A stretch of 64,000 bases of DNA from Heligmosomoides polygyrus polygyrus (Eukaryota; Nematoda; Chromadorea; Rhabditida; Heligmosomidae), in contig OX377202.1 of assembly GCA_947396885.1 (NCBI GenBank), positions 27,457,407-27,521,406 of the forward strand, given 5' to 3'. This document shows positions 45,530-57,500 of the stretch, piece by piece. The position numbers were made by a program, and so were the translations under genes. The notes beneath the pieces are model-generated. The model had not been told where the DNA came from. It saw only the letters and a program-made list of their open reading frames with translations, and did not search any database. Within the stretch, counting starts at the first letter, position 1; each line of letters starts with the position of its first letter.

Positions 45530-48500
45530 GTAGGTTTCCCAGGCATTATTTTTTTAATTTTTAATTTTTACATCGCCTTTGCTGCATTTGCTAACCAACA
45601 TGACAAATACATTCACCATCTCATATCTCTTTTGACTAATTAGCGATGTAAGCTCAACCGGCATTGTCCATAGAACCTGGGCAACCTCGTCAAAGACCAC
45701 TTCCTCCTCACGCGTTAGGTTTTTGCACATTTTTGAATGACGAAAAAATATAAATAGGTACTTATTTTAGCTTTATAATTATGGCAGCTTTTGCCTTGGT
45801 GTTGCTTCTGATATTATTTATCCTTATAATTCAAGGTGTAAGAGCATGGAAACGGAGAAAGCAAGGTATGACTAAGAACTAACATGTCATGTTTCTACTG
45901 ATATATAACCTGTAAGAGATCAAGGAGCACAAAAATTGCTTCAAAAGCAAATTACAAAGCTATGGACTTGCTTAACTAGCTAGGGAAATACCTAATTTTG
46001 TTTTTACTGTGATCGTGTCTAAAAGCAAATAGGGGTATCAGAACAGCATTCGATAGTAAACTTCACACGTAGAAATTCTCAGATAAATATTGTATAATAG
46101 GTTGGCTTTAAAAAAGTCCCATTTTAAAGCGAAAGTCTTTCAGAAGCATCGATAGAAATGGAGGCGCTTGTAAGTTCATCCACATTGAAAGAACTAAACA
46201 ATCCTGTACAAAAGTGAGGGAAGAAATTGCGGTGCAATAAATGTTTCACGCGTGCACTAAAAATAGGATTTTGTTTGGGACATATCTGTAACTGCCCAAG
46301 CTTCTTTAACTCATAAAAATGTGTATCTCTGCATTAAGAATCATCGACCAAAACCAATAAAGTGCGGTGATATTTCGAAGGACCACTTCAAGTACTGCGG
46401 TGCACTGATTTTAGATCCCGGGATCAAAGGAGAGGTGGTAAGTTTCTCAAAGACTCTTGTTCTTTAGAAGTAGCAAGTGGGCGGAGAATTGGAGAGAGGA
46501 GAGGTCTTGGCAGGCAAAAATATCAAAGATTGATTGAAAACGGGGAGCAGATGATGAATCCCTGGTTCAAGCAAACCACATAATTGATCCCTTTCTGGGA
46601 TATCACCATATTTGCTTGTACACAAAATGTTCTGGCTTAAATCACATTTAGGTTGGTTGTTGCAATGTTCAAAGATTGCTGGTTTTAAAGGATGTCAAGA
46701 AAAAAAGAGAAAAAAAGAAAAAAGAAAATCGCCTCGATATCATATAGAAAAACTTGTTTTACGGTGGATCAAGCTGTTGTGTTGTAGAGAAACAAGCAAC
46801 CTGCCTATATAGCTAGGTCGACTAACTTCTGAGGTTGAAGTCTTGGTTGTAAAATATGTGTTTACAAGTGCTCCGACACGCCTAACGGCGTGCCTCGCAC
46901 TTGCGTGACTTTGTAGCATCACTGACCTATGGAAAGTAGTTTTTGTAAAACATAAAATTCGCTAACATTTGGTAGCTGGTGCGTACTTTATCGGAATCAA
47001 GCCGTTCACCACTTCGGTACCTTCATCATAGACATTCTTCCCGGAAACGTGGTTTGTGCTGCGCAGTACTTCTGTCCCTCAGGTTGCTCCTCCGCAGTCG
47101 TTCTCATGTTCAACAGCTAGCGTTTCCAGTTATCGTTGACATGTTTTCCGAAGCCAGGTTCCCCCTCACTCGTTTTTTCTTACCGGATCTAATTACTGGT
47201 CCTTTACTGGTCTTCCCTTCCCTTCTTTAGTCCCCACCTTCCTGGTCCCAACTTCCGGCCCACTTTCCCACTATTGACCCCAACTGGTCTCTTCTTGCTG
47301 GTTTTGCCGTCCAGGCCCCTCTTCTAGGTTGTTCATTTCCTTATTGGTCGCTCTGCTAATCTACTCTAGAGGTCCCCCTTACTGCCCTTCTTCACCACCT
47401 CCTTAGTGGTCCTCTCGTGCTCACGGCAGACGTCAGTGCCACGTATTCAGAATCATGACGCTTGTTGGGCGACGTAGGGGGCCCGTCTTCTGAATCCAGA
47501 AGCTCAGTCGCCGCTGTGTCGAACATGAAGAGGCTATGTATGTGACAGATTCTTTGTTCTCCGTATGAATTCCCTTACGTCTCCCTTCTTGCTGGTTCGC
47601 CGTCCTGGTCCCGAGTCCAGGTTTCTTCTTCCAGGTAGATTCCTCCACCCCTCCCTCGGAATCCTTCTTACTACTTTACCCCAATTAGGTGGTCCTCCCA
47701 TGCTCACGACATGACGACGGCGAGCGAACGCCGTCATCATGTCGTGAGCATAGGAGGAATTGCGCGAAATCGGTGTCGCGTCTTCTGAATCCGGTCTTTT
47801 TTACTGGTAATAGATCCACTTGCTGATCCTCCTTGCTGACTCCCCCCCACAATTGCTAACTCCCTACTGGTCCCTCCTTATTGCTTAAACCCTTCTTGGT
47901 GCCACCTCCTGACCTGCTTCATTGTTTCCCCTATCGCCCCTCGCCCCATCCCGATGCCTCCTCCAGGTCGCTCCCTCCTGATCGCTCTCCGTTCTCCACC
48001 CTCGAAGTCCCCCTCCTACTCTTTAGTGGTCTTCTCATGTTAATGGCACGAAGTCGCCTTCTGAATCTGGACGCTCAGAAACGCAGCCAGCCGTGTTAAG
48101 CAGTAAAGAGCTGCGCTTCCCCTGCTGCAGCAACATCTCACGTTCAGTAACAAATTTTGCCCGCGCTTTAGATGTCGGCGTATATCACTTAGGTTAGATC
48201 ACTCTCATCGACCGCTAACTCAATTATATAGTGGTAGATAGATAACCTCAGTAATGGCAGCAACATAGCGGGCTAAATAAAACAAACTACACTACGAACT
48301 AACGGTAAGCTTTTTGCTTGAGATATCAGTAGTCAACTACGCGCAAAAGTTATTCAACAAAAAACAATGATTGCGAACATAGCAATGTGCAATAAGACTT
48401 TACATATTTACAACCAAGATGTGAACAAGCAGACGTTCAGCAGCCTCTCAGCCGTCGAACGTGTGACTGTAGGCTTCGTCCTTATGGCCCGGGAATACAA

Positions 48501-51500
48501 CCCCCCCCCCCATAGTCTTCGTTCCTTCTTTAGGCCTTACTTTCATTTCAATAAAGAACAAGTTTACTATATAGTACAGTATAGTATAGCTTTTTTTAAC
48601 TGCTTAAATTGAAGTCTGTTTACCTCCATCGTACGTACGCGATTTATTTCCCGAAGAACCCGTTCCGCACATGCCGCGAGACAGACCGTAGAGTCCAGAT
48701 TCGAAGCGGAGAGTCAGCAGAGCTTTTAAAGATCTCGTGCAACGAGCACGCGTACGCTCGTTGCACGAGTTCTTTAAAAGCTTATCTGAAAATCCAACGT
48801 ATGCTGCGCAATGTCTAGTCTGCGGCACGTCTTCTGAATCCCTACGCACGCGAGGATACCTAGAGAAAATAATTTTCCCCCTTAGTGTCCCGTCTCCTCC
48901 TCCTCCATTCCTTCGAGTATCCCCTTTACGGGTCCTCTCTTGCTGGTCTTCCCTTACTGGTTTCTCTTACTCTTCCGGATCCCTAAGTACGTTGGACGAC
49001 TCTTTGGCATGCCTTCTGATCCCCGGCGCTCGGCAATGGATATTTACGCTCGTTGCACGAGTTCTTTAAAAGCTTATCTGAAAATCCAACGTATGCTGCG
49101 CAATGTCTAGTCTGCGGCACGTCTTCTGAATCCCTACGCACGCGAGGATACCTAGAGAAAATAATTTTCCCCCTTAGTGTCCCGTCTCCTCCTCCTCCAT
49201 TCCTTCGAGTATCCCCTTTACGGGTCCTCTCTTGCTGGTCTTCCCTTACTGGTTTCTCTTACTCTTCCGGATCCCTAAGTACGTTGGACGACTCTTTGGC
49301 ATGCCTTCTGATCCCCGGCGCTCGGCAATGGATATTCATCTATACCTGACGCGTTGCCGGCTCAATGTTTCCTAAACTTGAGCGATCTGCAGTTAAGACT
49401 GTAATTTCGTCAGCATTCACCCTAGCTAAGCCCAATGAAAACCGGCTGACATACTCCGCCATTTCGATGGGACCTCTTGGTCTTGGTCAAACGTTGTCCT
49501 GTCTGACAATGTGATCCAGGGATTAGTTGAATTATATATGTTATAAACACAGTAGAATCACTTGTAATCCATGTGGACTTCTTTACTGTGAATACAGAAG
49601 CAACGACGACGGAGAAACGCATCAGAAGTGCGCCGAAGGTACTCGACGTCGATTTCGTCCCATGCTTTGACCAGAGTAGTCTTCTGCGATTGATGACTTC
49701 TGTTGGAAGAAGCGAGCTGTCCGAAAAAAAGTAATCCAGGAAGGGCAGAATTCCTGTTTAAGCTGCGCTCGAGTAAGCAGCTGTTTACACCTATGTACGC
49801 GCCTTTGTCCGTTTTTGTCGTCCGAGAGAGCAGCACACGGATGGAATTGAATGTTATCGTGCTCAGCTTGTAAAAAATTCCTCTAACAGAACCTTGGTTC
49901 GTTCTTGTTCTTAGGTCATTCACTTTTTCTCATTGACTGTTGCGGAGCTCTTCTAACTTCCTTGCTAATGAGGTATTCATTTCTTTTAGTATCAGCCAAG
50001 AAAGGACCACCGTCACGACCACCGTATTTTGCTTCTTCAGTTCAGTTTTTTAGGTTTTTTTCTTTGAACACAATACAGGTAACACATAAAAACCTTGAAA
50101 ACAAAAAAAGCTGCCGTAGAAACCAAAAGAAAGTGCCTCAACACTTCTACGCACCCTGTAAAATGAAAACATTTCTATGCATGATTCTATTCTATGCACG
50201 GGAGATAATTCGTATATCAGGCAAGAACTGTTCAACTCATTTTGAGGTGATATATTTAGCGTCACGTTGCGTCTGATGATTCGAAAAATATTTTAAACCA
50301 CATTGAATTCGACTCCAATTTGAATGAAATCGTTGACATAGGCACGAGCGCTGAACAGAGGGAGGTGAGCGATGTGAAATGCCCATTGTTCTATCTATGA
50401 GTGTCGTAAGTTACCTATAACATTATATTTTAAGATTTCTGTACATACAACAGGGAAAGAAAGACAACACAAGGTAAGTTCATATCTATGATGTTGTTGG
50501 AGTAGTAAATGTTGCACACTAATCAATAGATGGGCTCGTGGTAGCGCAGTTGGAGGAGATGCCTGCTCCTGTGTGCACCGAATTCCAGGTTCCTGGTTCC
50601 GATCTCCAAGACCAAACGAGCCCTTCATTCCTCCGAGAATTGGTAGCAAACTTGCTTGAGAAGGATAAAACATTTATTTGTTCTTCGGCTGAACCGCAAG
50701 ACACTGTATAGGCCAAATACGCGTTCGAGTACAAGGTGCCTTCAGTACTTGTTCCCGTAGGAGTATAATGCATTGGCGCAACCTAAGTAGTGATTGATTA
50801 AGGCCGGAGGCATGCTTCCATCGCCGCGATGCCATTGCGGCGCTCAGTTCATGGCCATTCCGCGCAGTCGGATAGTCAAAGGAAACTTCGCCGCTGCCAC
50901 CGCAACAGTGGCGGTCGGCATGCGCGATGGCTTCCCGCGCCCATCGCGGGCATGGCATACTTTTTCGCGCCGTGCGCGGTGTTTAGCGTTAGTCCTGGAC
51001 GGATCGGCGTCGCGCTCCCTTGAGATGAGCAATGCCGCTGCCACCGCAACAGTGGCGGTCGGCATGCGCGATGGCTTCCCGCGCCCATCGCGGGCATGGC
51101 ATACTTTTTCGCGCCGTGCGCGGTGTTTAGCGTTAGTCCTGGACGGATCGGCGTCGCGCTCCCTTGAGATGAGCAATGCGACGAGCACTGAGAAGTTCAA
51201 CTTCTTTCGCGTCACTCTGCAAAACTCATCGCCGCGGTTCCATCGCGGTGACGGGAAGTAGGAGGCCTAACCCCGTCCTCTATGCAATAGCCTTTGTAAA
51301 TATTGCTCTCAACGATGGCGAGGTGCAGATACTGAAAGAGGAAAACGTCCTACCACAAAAATGTGTAGCCAAGGTTAGTGTTGGTTGTAAAATAAATATA
51401 ATTTATATCGTTAAATGTGAAATACACCGAGGCCCTAGGATAACTCCAATAGACGCCGTACAGCATCACTCTTCAACTAGGAGCAATTTATTGCAACAAA

Positions 51501-54500
51501 AGCAATAACTTGGGACGCAGCAGTAAGACCACACGTATACAAAGAGGACAGCGGTGAACACGAGGCGGCCGGCGGATCGAGGGCGAAGTACCGAGGCGAT
51601 GAAACTTGGCGCTCGCCGACTCCCTGAACGCTTGGCTGTCGACGACTGAATTTAACGGCCTGGGGTCGTCATTATCCTCTTGCCCCACAGTCTCCTATTG
51701 GTTCTAGTCATAATGCGCGTTCCTTCCGGGCCATGGAGCCAACCAATGAAAAAAGTCTACGCAAAGACAACCTTAACACGGCTGCCACAAGCGCAGGAGA
51801 TTAGCAGAACACCATGTCATCTTAAAATCGCCCACTTTCCTCCGATTTTGAAGTCGACGGTGACATTATGGTTACCACGTAGGTTCACTAATGTGAGCAG
51901 TGCTCTTGAAAGACTGAGCGGCATCAAATTATTTTGTACTACTCGTCTGTAGAGACGCCTTTGCTCTAACGAATACCTCCTAGATAATACCTTAACGAGT
52001 GCTTCCAACTACAAAAAACGGAGCTGTTCTAGTGTTCATATTGACCGAGGTAGACCTGGATAATGTTGTTTTTAAAACATGGCCATATTTTTCGTAATGT
52101 ATAATGTACTTTATATTAATAACCGTCCATCAATAAAGGATCCCGTTCTGTTTTGTATTGTTTTCGCCATAGAGTAAATTTGAGCATATACTTTTTGGCG
52201 CACTCTATAGTACGCACTAAGATCTCAAAGTCATACTGTTTCAGAAAAAGAAAGCCGAGAAAACCAGCAGGCCGCAGAAGGTAGTAGTTAAGTGATTTTC
52301 TTTATGCATAGTTAGTGTACGTTAATATAATTTGAAGATCTCTGAAAGCTAATGCTTCATACATTGCGATATTATCGTTGGCACAGATGGAGTAAATCAC
52401 TGTAGAGACTACTACAAACTTCTATCTGACCACGCTAACCATAGTTCCTAGTATTTTTCCTGCTTACAGCGAAATAGTAGTAGAACTCTCAAAATTGGGT
52501 CCCAACATACAAAGAGAGAAGCTGAAAAAAAATGAACGCAAGTTTTTCTGGTGAGAACGAAATGAAACTCCATGGTGGCACATACGTTTTAATGAATGCG
52601 AAAATGAGTGATGCGAAAACCACTTTTTGAGGAAGCCTCTATAGACTTGGGAAATTTACCTTATTTACATAGTTGTATCTTATTCATTTCTCATTTTATT
52701 TGCTGCTTCAGAAGCACTTTGGTGCAAGTATAAGTATAAGTACAAGTTCGGAAATAAGTTTTGACTCAGCTTCACTATTACAGAAGAAACACAGTAAAAA
52801 GTCTTCAAAGATGCGAAAGAAGGTAATGTTTAAATTTCATGTCACCCGAATTGTTGCTAACAATTGGATTGCAAAACTATCCAAGAGCAGTTGGTTGTTA
52901 AGCTATTCACACCAAATGAACTATCAATTATATAGAAGCGTATCAAAGGGAATTGTTTGTGGAAAATGTTAATATACATACTATCATGGTGTTGCTTCTA
53001 TTTATAACTTTTTAAGAAAATATAAATAGAACAGCATTGCAGCATCTACTGCCGATGCTTAGTAGAGGTCCATACCTAAAAGGCTCGAAGTGGCGTTTAT
53101 TTCTGATTTTACTCCTTTCCGTTATGCAGAGGATAAATGATGCAGAAGTAATAGGTCCTTCTTACCTAGGGCTACAGCACTTTCAGAACGGTCCAAAAGC
53201 AGGTACGATGTCTTTAGACAACATCCGTAGGATATGTTAAGGTTTATGCAAGAACGAAAGGTACTGAGCGTTGTAAAGGCGCAAATTCCAGAAGCATTAG
53301 GCAGAATACTTACCTGGTGTTAGCTGAATCACATTTTTCTTCATATTCTGGTGGAAAGCGCTGCATTTTTCAAAATGACACTTCATGGTAAACTATTCAG
53401 ACTGTTGGTAGCCGTGCCAAATCAATGCGCCCCACTAAGAGGTCATGGATAAAGGCGGTAGGTGTCTTTTCGCTTTTGCTGAGATGCGATCAAAATCTCG
53501 GTGTTCTACGCAGAAGCCCATGCTAAGCAACAATACCAGAAACGTGACGAGGTTTTCCGCCTTATCCTACAGAACACCAAAGGCTTGATTTCGAAAGTTT
53601 AAAAACGGGAATCTTGACCTCGAGGACCGACCGCGATCTGGAAAACCATTTGCAGGAGGAGAGCTTTTCAGAGCTGGTTCAGGAACATCCCCGACGTAGC
53701 ATTCGTGATCTGGCAGTGGAACTCGACTGCCGACACGACACCATAGTTGTCCGCCAGAGTGGTCTTGGGAAGACCTGGAGATATGGCGGACGGATATTCT
53801 TCTTGTGGTGAGAAGTTGGTCACCTGCGAGCTAGGGATTGCCATAGCAAAACCGGAACTCCATCCAAAGAATCATTGCCTCGTGGAACTGCAAAGGAGTC
53901 ATTCACTGGAAGCTGCTAACTGGACACACTGCTGTCACTATCGAGCTTAACTGGATGCAGTTCTATCGCGTTGAAGTAGCTCGCCGTGGGAAACAAGACA
54001 AGATCTCCTTCACGACAATGCGCGTTCACACGTTGCAAGGGAGACTCACTAGGGAACTGTATCAGGCGTATGTCTGAACGGCAAAAATGAATACCACTAT
54101 GAGAATCTCCAGCCTTCACATAGAAGAAATTGAGTACAATTTTTGCAAAGTCCTTGAACCCAAGGAGTTAGGGACCCTCAGAGTTTACTATGGGATCGCA
54201 TGCACACGCACGTCTGTCTGACAAGGGAGGCCCACGAACTTCCACCAAAGATTCTCAAAGTGACCTATACGTTTTTGTATAATAGAACATCGGACGAGAA
54301 TCACAGAACTGTGTTTTGTTTTTGCGACGGTCCACCGGGTGGTCCAAAAATGGCAAAAAATGGTATCACTTCAGGGTGGGCTGATAAGGCAAAAGAGACA
54401 CCTGGAATGGCCCTGTCGTGCTCAGAACTTAGCCTACAAAGGGTTTTGAGCTCAAGTTTGATTATAGTAAAACCAGTGCTCCGATACGCCTAACGGCGTC

Positions 54501-57500
54501 TCTCGCACTTGCGCGCTTCGCGCGACCGTGCAATATCACTAACCTACGGAAAGGCCTTTAGTATACTGCTGCGTCGCGCAGGCGACGGGTCGTGCTGTGT
54601 GTTCCGAATTTTTGTGAACCTTAAAATCCTGCTCCGCAGTTTCATCATAGGCGTTCTCCCGTTGGGCAACGTGTTCTGCATGTCTACTGAGTCTACGTTG
54701 CACAACTACACCCCCCCCCATCCCCCACCTTTCCCCAACACACTCCTCCAGCACCTCATCTCCAGGCGCGTTTAGCGACGCGTTCGGCACGCCTACTGAA
54801 TCGCCAGGCGCGTTGCACAACTACAGTACCGGACGCGTCTTTTGAATAGACGCCGAAAAAACCGCACTTTTGCGGTTTTTTCGGCGTCTATTCAAAAGAC
54901 GCTTCCGGTACTGTACAACCCCCCCCCTCCAACCCCTCACATACAAACAAACACACACGCAGACGGACAAACGTCAGTTCTCACTTAGGATACGATCTAC
55001 ATTGTGAACAGTTTGCACCCCAGCCTATAAATCTGAACGAAGAAACAATAAGCAGACGGGGGGGGGGGGGGTGTTTGTAGTTGTGTAGTTGTACAACGTG
55101 TCTGGCGACTCAGTAGACGTTCGACTACGTGTTCTGCACGTCTACTGAGCCGCCAGACACGTTGCTCAAATACAACCCCCCCCCCCCCATCCCCACACTT
55201 CCTCCCAACACACTCCTCCAGCACTTCTGTGCAAACAAACACACACTCACACACAGACAAACCACCGTTCTCTCTTATATATAGTAGGATGATAAGATAC
55301 GACATTTTCTGGAAGAAGCTGCATCGTACATTCAAGTGATTCACTCGCAACGGCGGTGGCATCGGCTGGATGGCCGAGTGGATAGTGGGGCGGACTTGCG
55401 GGAGGGGGAGGGGATTCGATTCCCAGGGTTGGGTTCCTGCTTCGCTGTTGCAAATGAAGAGTACATTTTGGCTTCTGTAGGGTACCTTCTTCGCTTCCCA
55501 ACCCCGCTTTCAACCTGCCGTAAGATATGGAAGAAGCTGGTTTTGTGATGTGGAGCGATACCGCACGTCCGTTAAACGATACATAGCAGGATGCTTGCCT
55601 CGCCGAGGAAGGTTCCGTTAGAGGCTATCCACTTATGACCTCTTTGGAATGTTCCCAGTTTGTTTTGAAAGTGTTTCTCGCTGTCACTTCATTTGCGAAC
55701 ATGATCGACATCTAGACTTGACCCATCATCAAGATATGCCCATCGTTCTTCGGATTTCTTCATGGATCACTTTTATCATTCTCGAAACTTTCATTATTTC
55801 AGCTAACTGTTACCAAGTACAGTTTATCCACCTTGTGCGATTGGTCGCCTTGCTGTGTGTTTCTTCCTCAGCACTCCCGCATACAATTACGGGAGACAGG
55901 TCGGGGAATCGCAGATAGGAACACTTCCATTCACTCCCTTAACTCTAGAGGTCGAAAAAAATTTCGTCCCAAATTCATCTCTAGAGTTATTTGGGATGCA
56001 GATCATGAATCTGGCAACCATTTTCGGTGAAACGATGGAAGATAGAAGGTTACGATGTGTATGTGTAGGTAAAGAGGTGTACGCAAAATAACCGGCACTG
56101 CTGCTCTTCACGACTTCAGAGGTCGAGAAAAGGACGAGGGAAATTTTTTGCCCAAACATCGCCCACGATGGTTATTTGGAGTGTTGATCACGGATATGAT
56201 ATCTATTTTTAAAAATTCGGTCGAGTACGGTAGGTTACAGTAGATATGTGTGACTAAACCTGTATGCGTTAGTAGAGTCGCGTTCTTCTCCAATGTTATT
56301 TTCCAACCTTCGACTTTTGGAAAGTAGTGCAAGAAAAGTGAAGATTTAAATAAAGATGACAGGTCCGTGGTTAGTAGCTTAAATAACTCTCATATGCGAA
56401 GGGGGGGGGCGAAATCGGTAGTCATGACTTCGTCACTCTTATTCACAACAACCCATAGTACGGTACCCTACCGAAGCCAAAATGTACTCTTCTTTTGTAA
56501 AAATGGGAACAGACCACCTAGCAAATCCCTACTCTTCCGAAAGTCCGAACCCTCGTCCCCCTTCCGAAAGTCCGCATCACAATCCACTCGGTCATTGAGT
56601 CGCTGCCACCATCGATGCGAATGAACCACTTGAATGCACCCTGCCCCTTCATCTAGGAAACCTCGTTAGTTATCATATTTCTATAATTCCAAACTTTTCG
56701 TAGGTTAAGTTCTGAGAACGACAGGGCTATTGCAGCTGCCACTTTTGTCTTATCAGCCTGCCCTGAAGCTGTACCATTTTTTGCCATTTTCGAACCACCC
56801 AGTACGTGCCGCTACCGTAATCGGCCGAAGTTTCAAAAATGAATATCATATTCGTGATCAGCGCCCGACATAACCCCCTTAGGCGCCTTTTATACTCCCG
56901 CCGCGGCGCGGCGCGTCAATTTGGGGAGCGGCGCGGCCAGTCGCGCCGCGCCCCGAATTTGACGCGCCGCTGCGCGATTGCAGTTAGAAAGGGGAGCGTC
57001 AGCGACGCGCGGCCACGAGCTTCTGCGCACTACGGCCCGTTCTCCGGAAACGGTCCATGAGTCATTGAGGGAGCAAAACAGAAAGGATTCGCCTGGCTGA
57101 TCAGCGCAATGCATCTTCTCAATGTTTGTCGTGGGATTCCTATGGGGAGCGACGAATCCTCTCTTAAGCCTGGAGTCGAAGTCGTTCGCTCAACCTACAG
57201 TTGAAACTGGTGAGTGTGGTAGTGAGTCGCAATCGCAATGCAAACGGCTTTAAACCACCCTTTATTATGCGATATGTGCGGGTCCAAAAGTAAAACTGCT
57301 GGAAGCTACTCATCGTCGAGAATCACTCAAAATTCTTTCTCATATGGCCACTCTGGGGTCACTGTGCACTAAGCATATCTTTGGCGTGGTATATGAAGCT
57401 TCGTGAATGTTTACAGATCTCCATTCTCTTCCTAGGTTACAGAAAGTACGGGCTAAGGTTATGATCACCGATTTCGCCCAATTCCTAATAATGCAAACCT

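Noticed and set aside
50844..51215. 123-codon antisense frame with an internal repeat
   Set aside because: An artefact of the GC-rich 144-bp tandem duplication; open in several frames.
55365..55440. tRNA-Ser or tRNA-Leu gene
   Set aside because: Boxes A and B are present, but the anticodon arm and acceptor stem do not fold.
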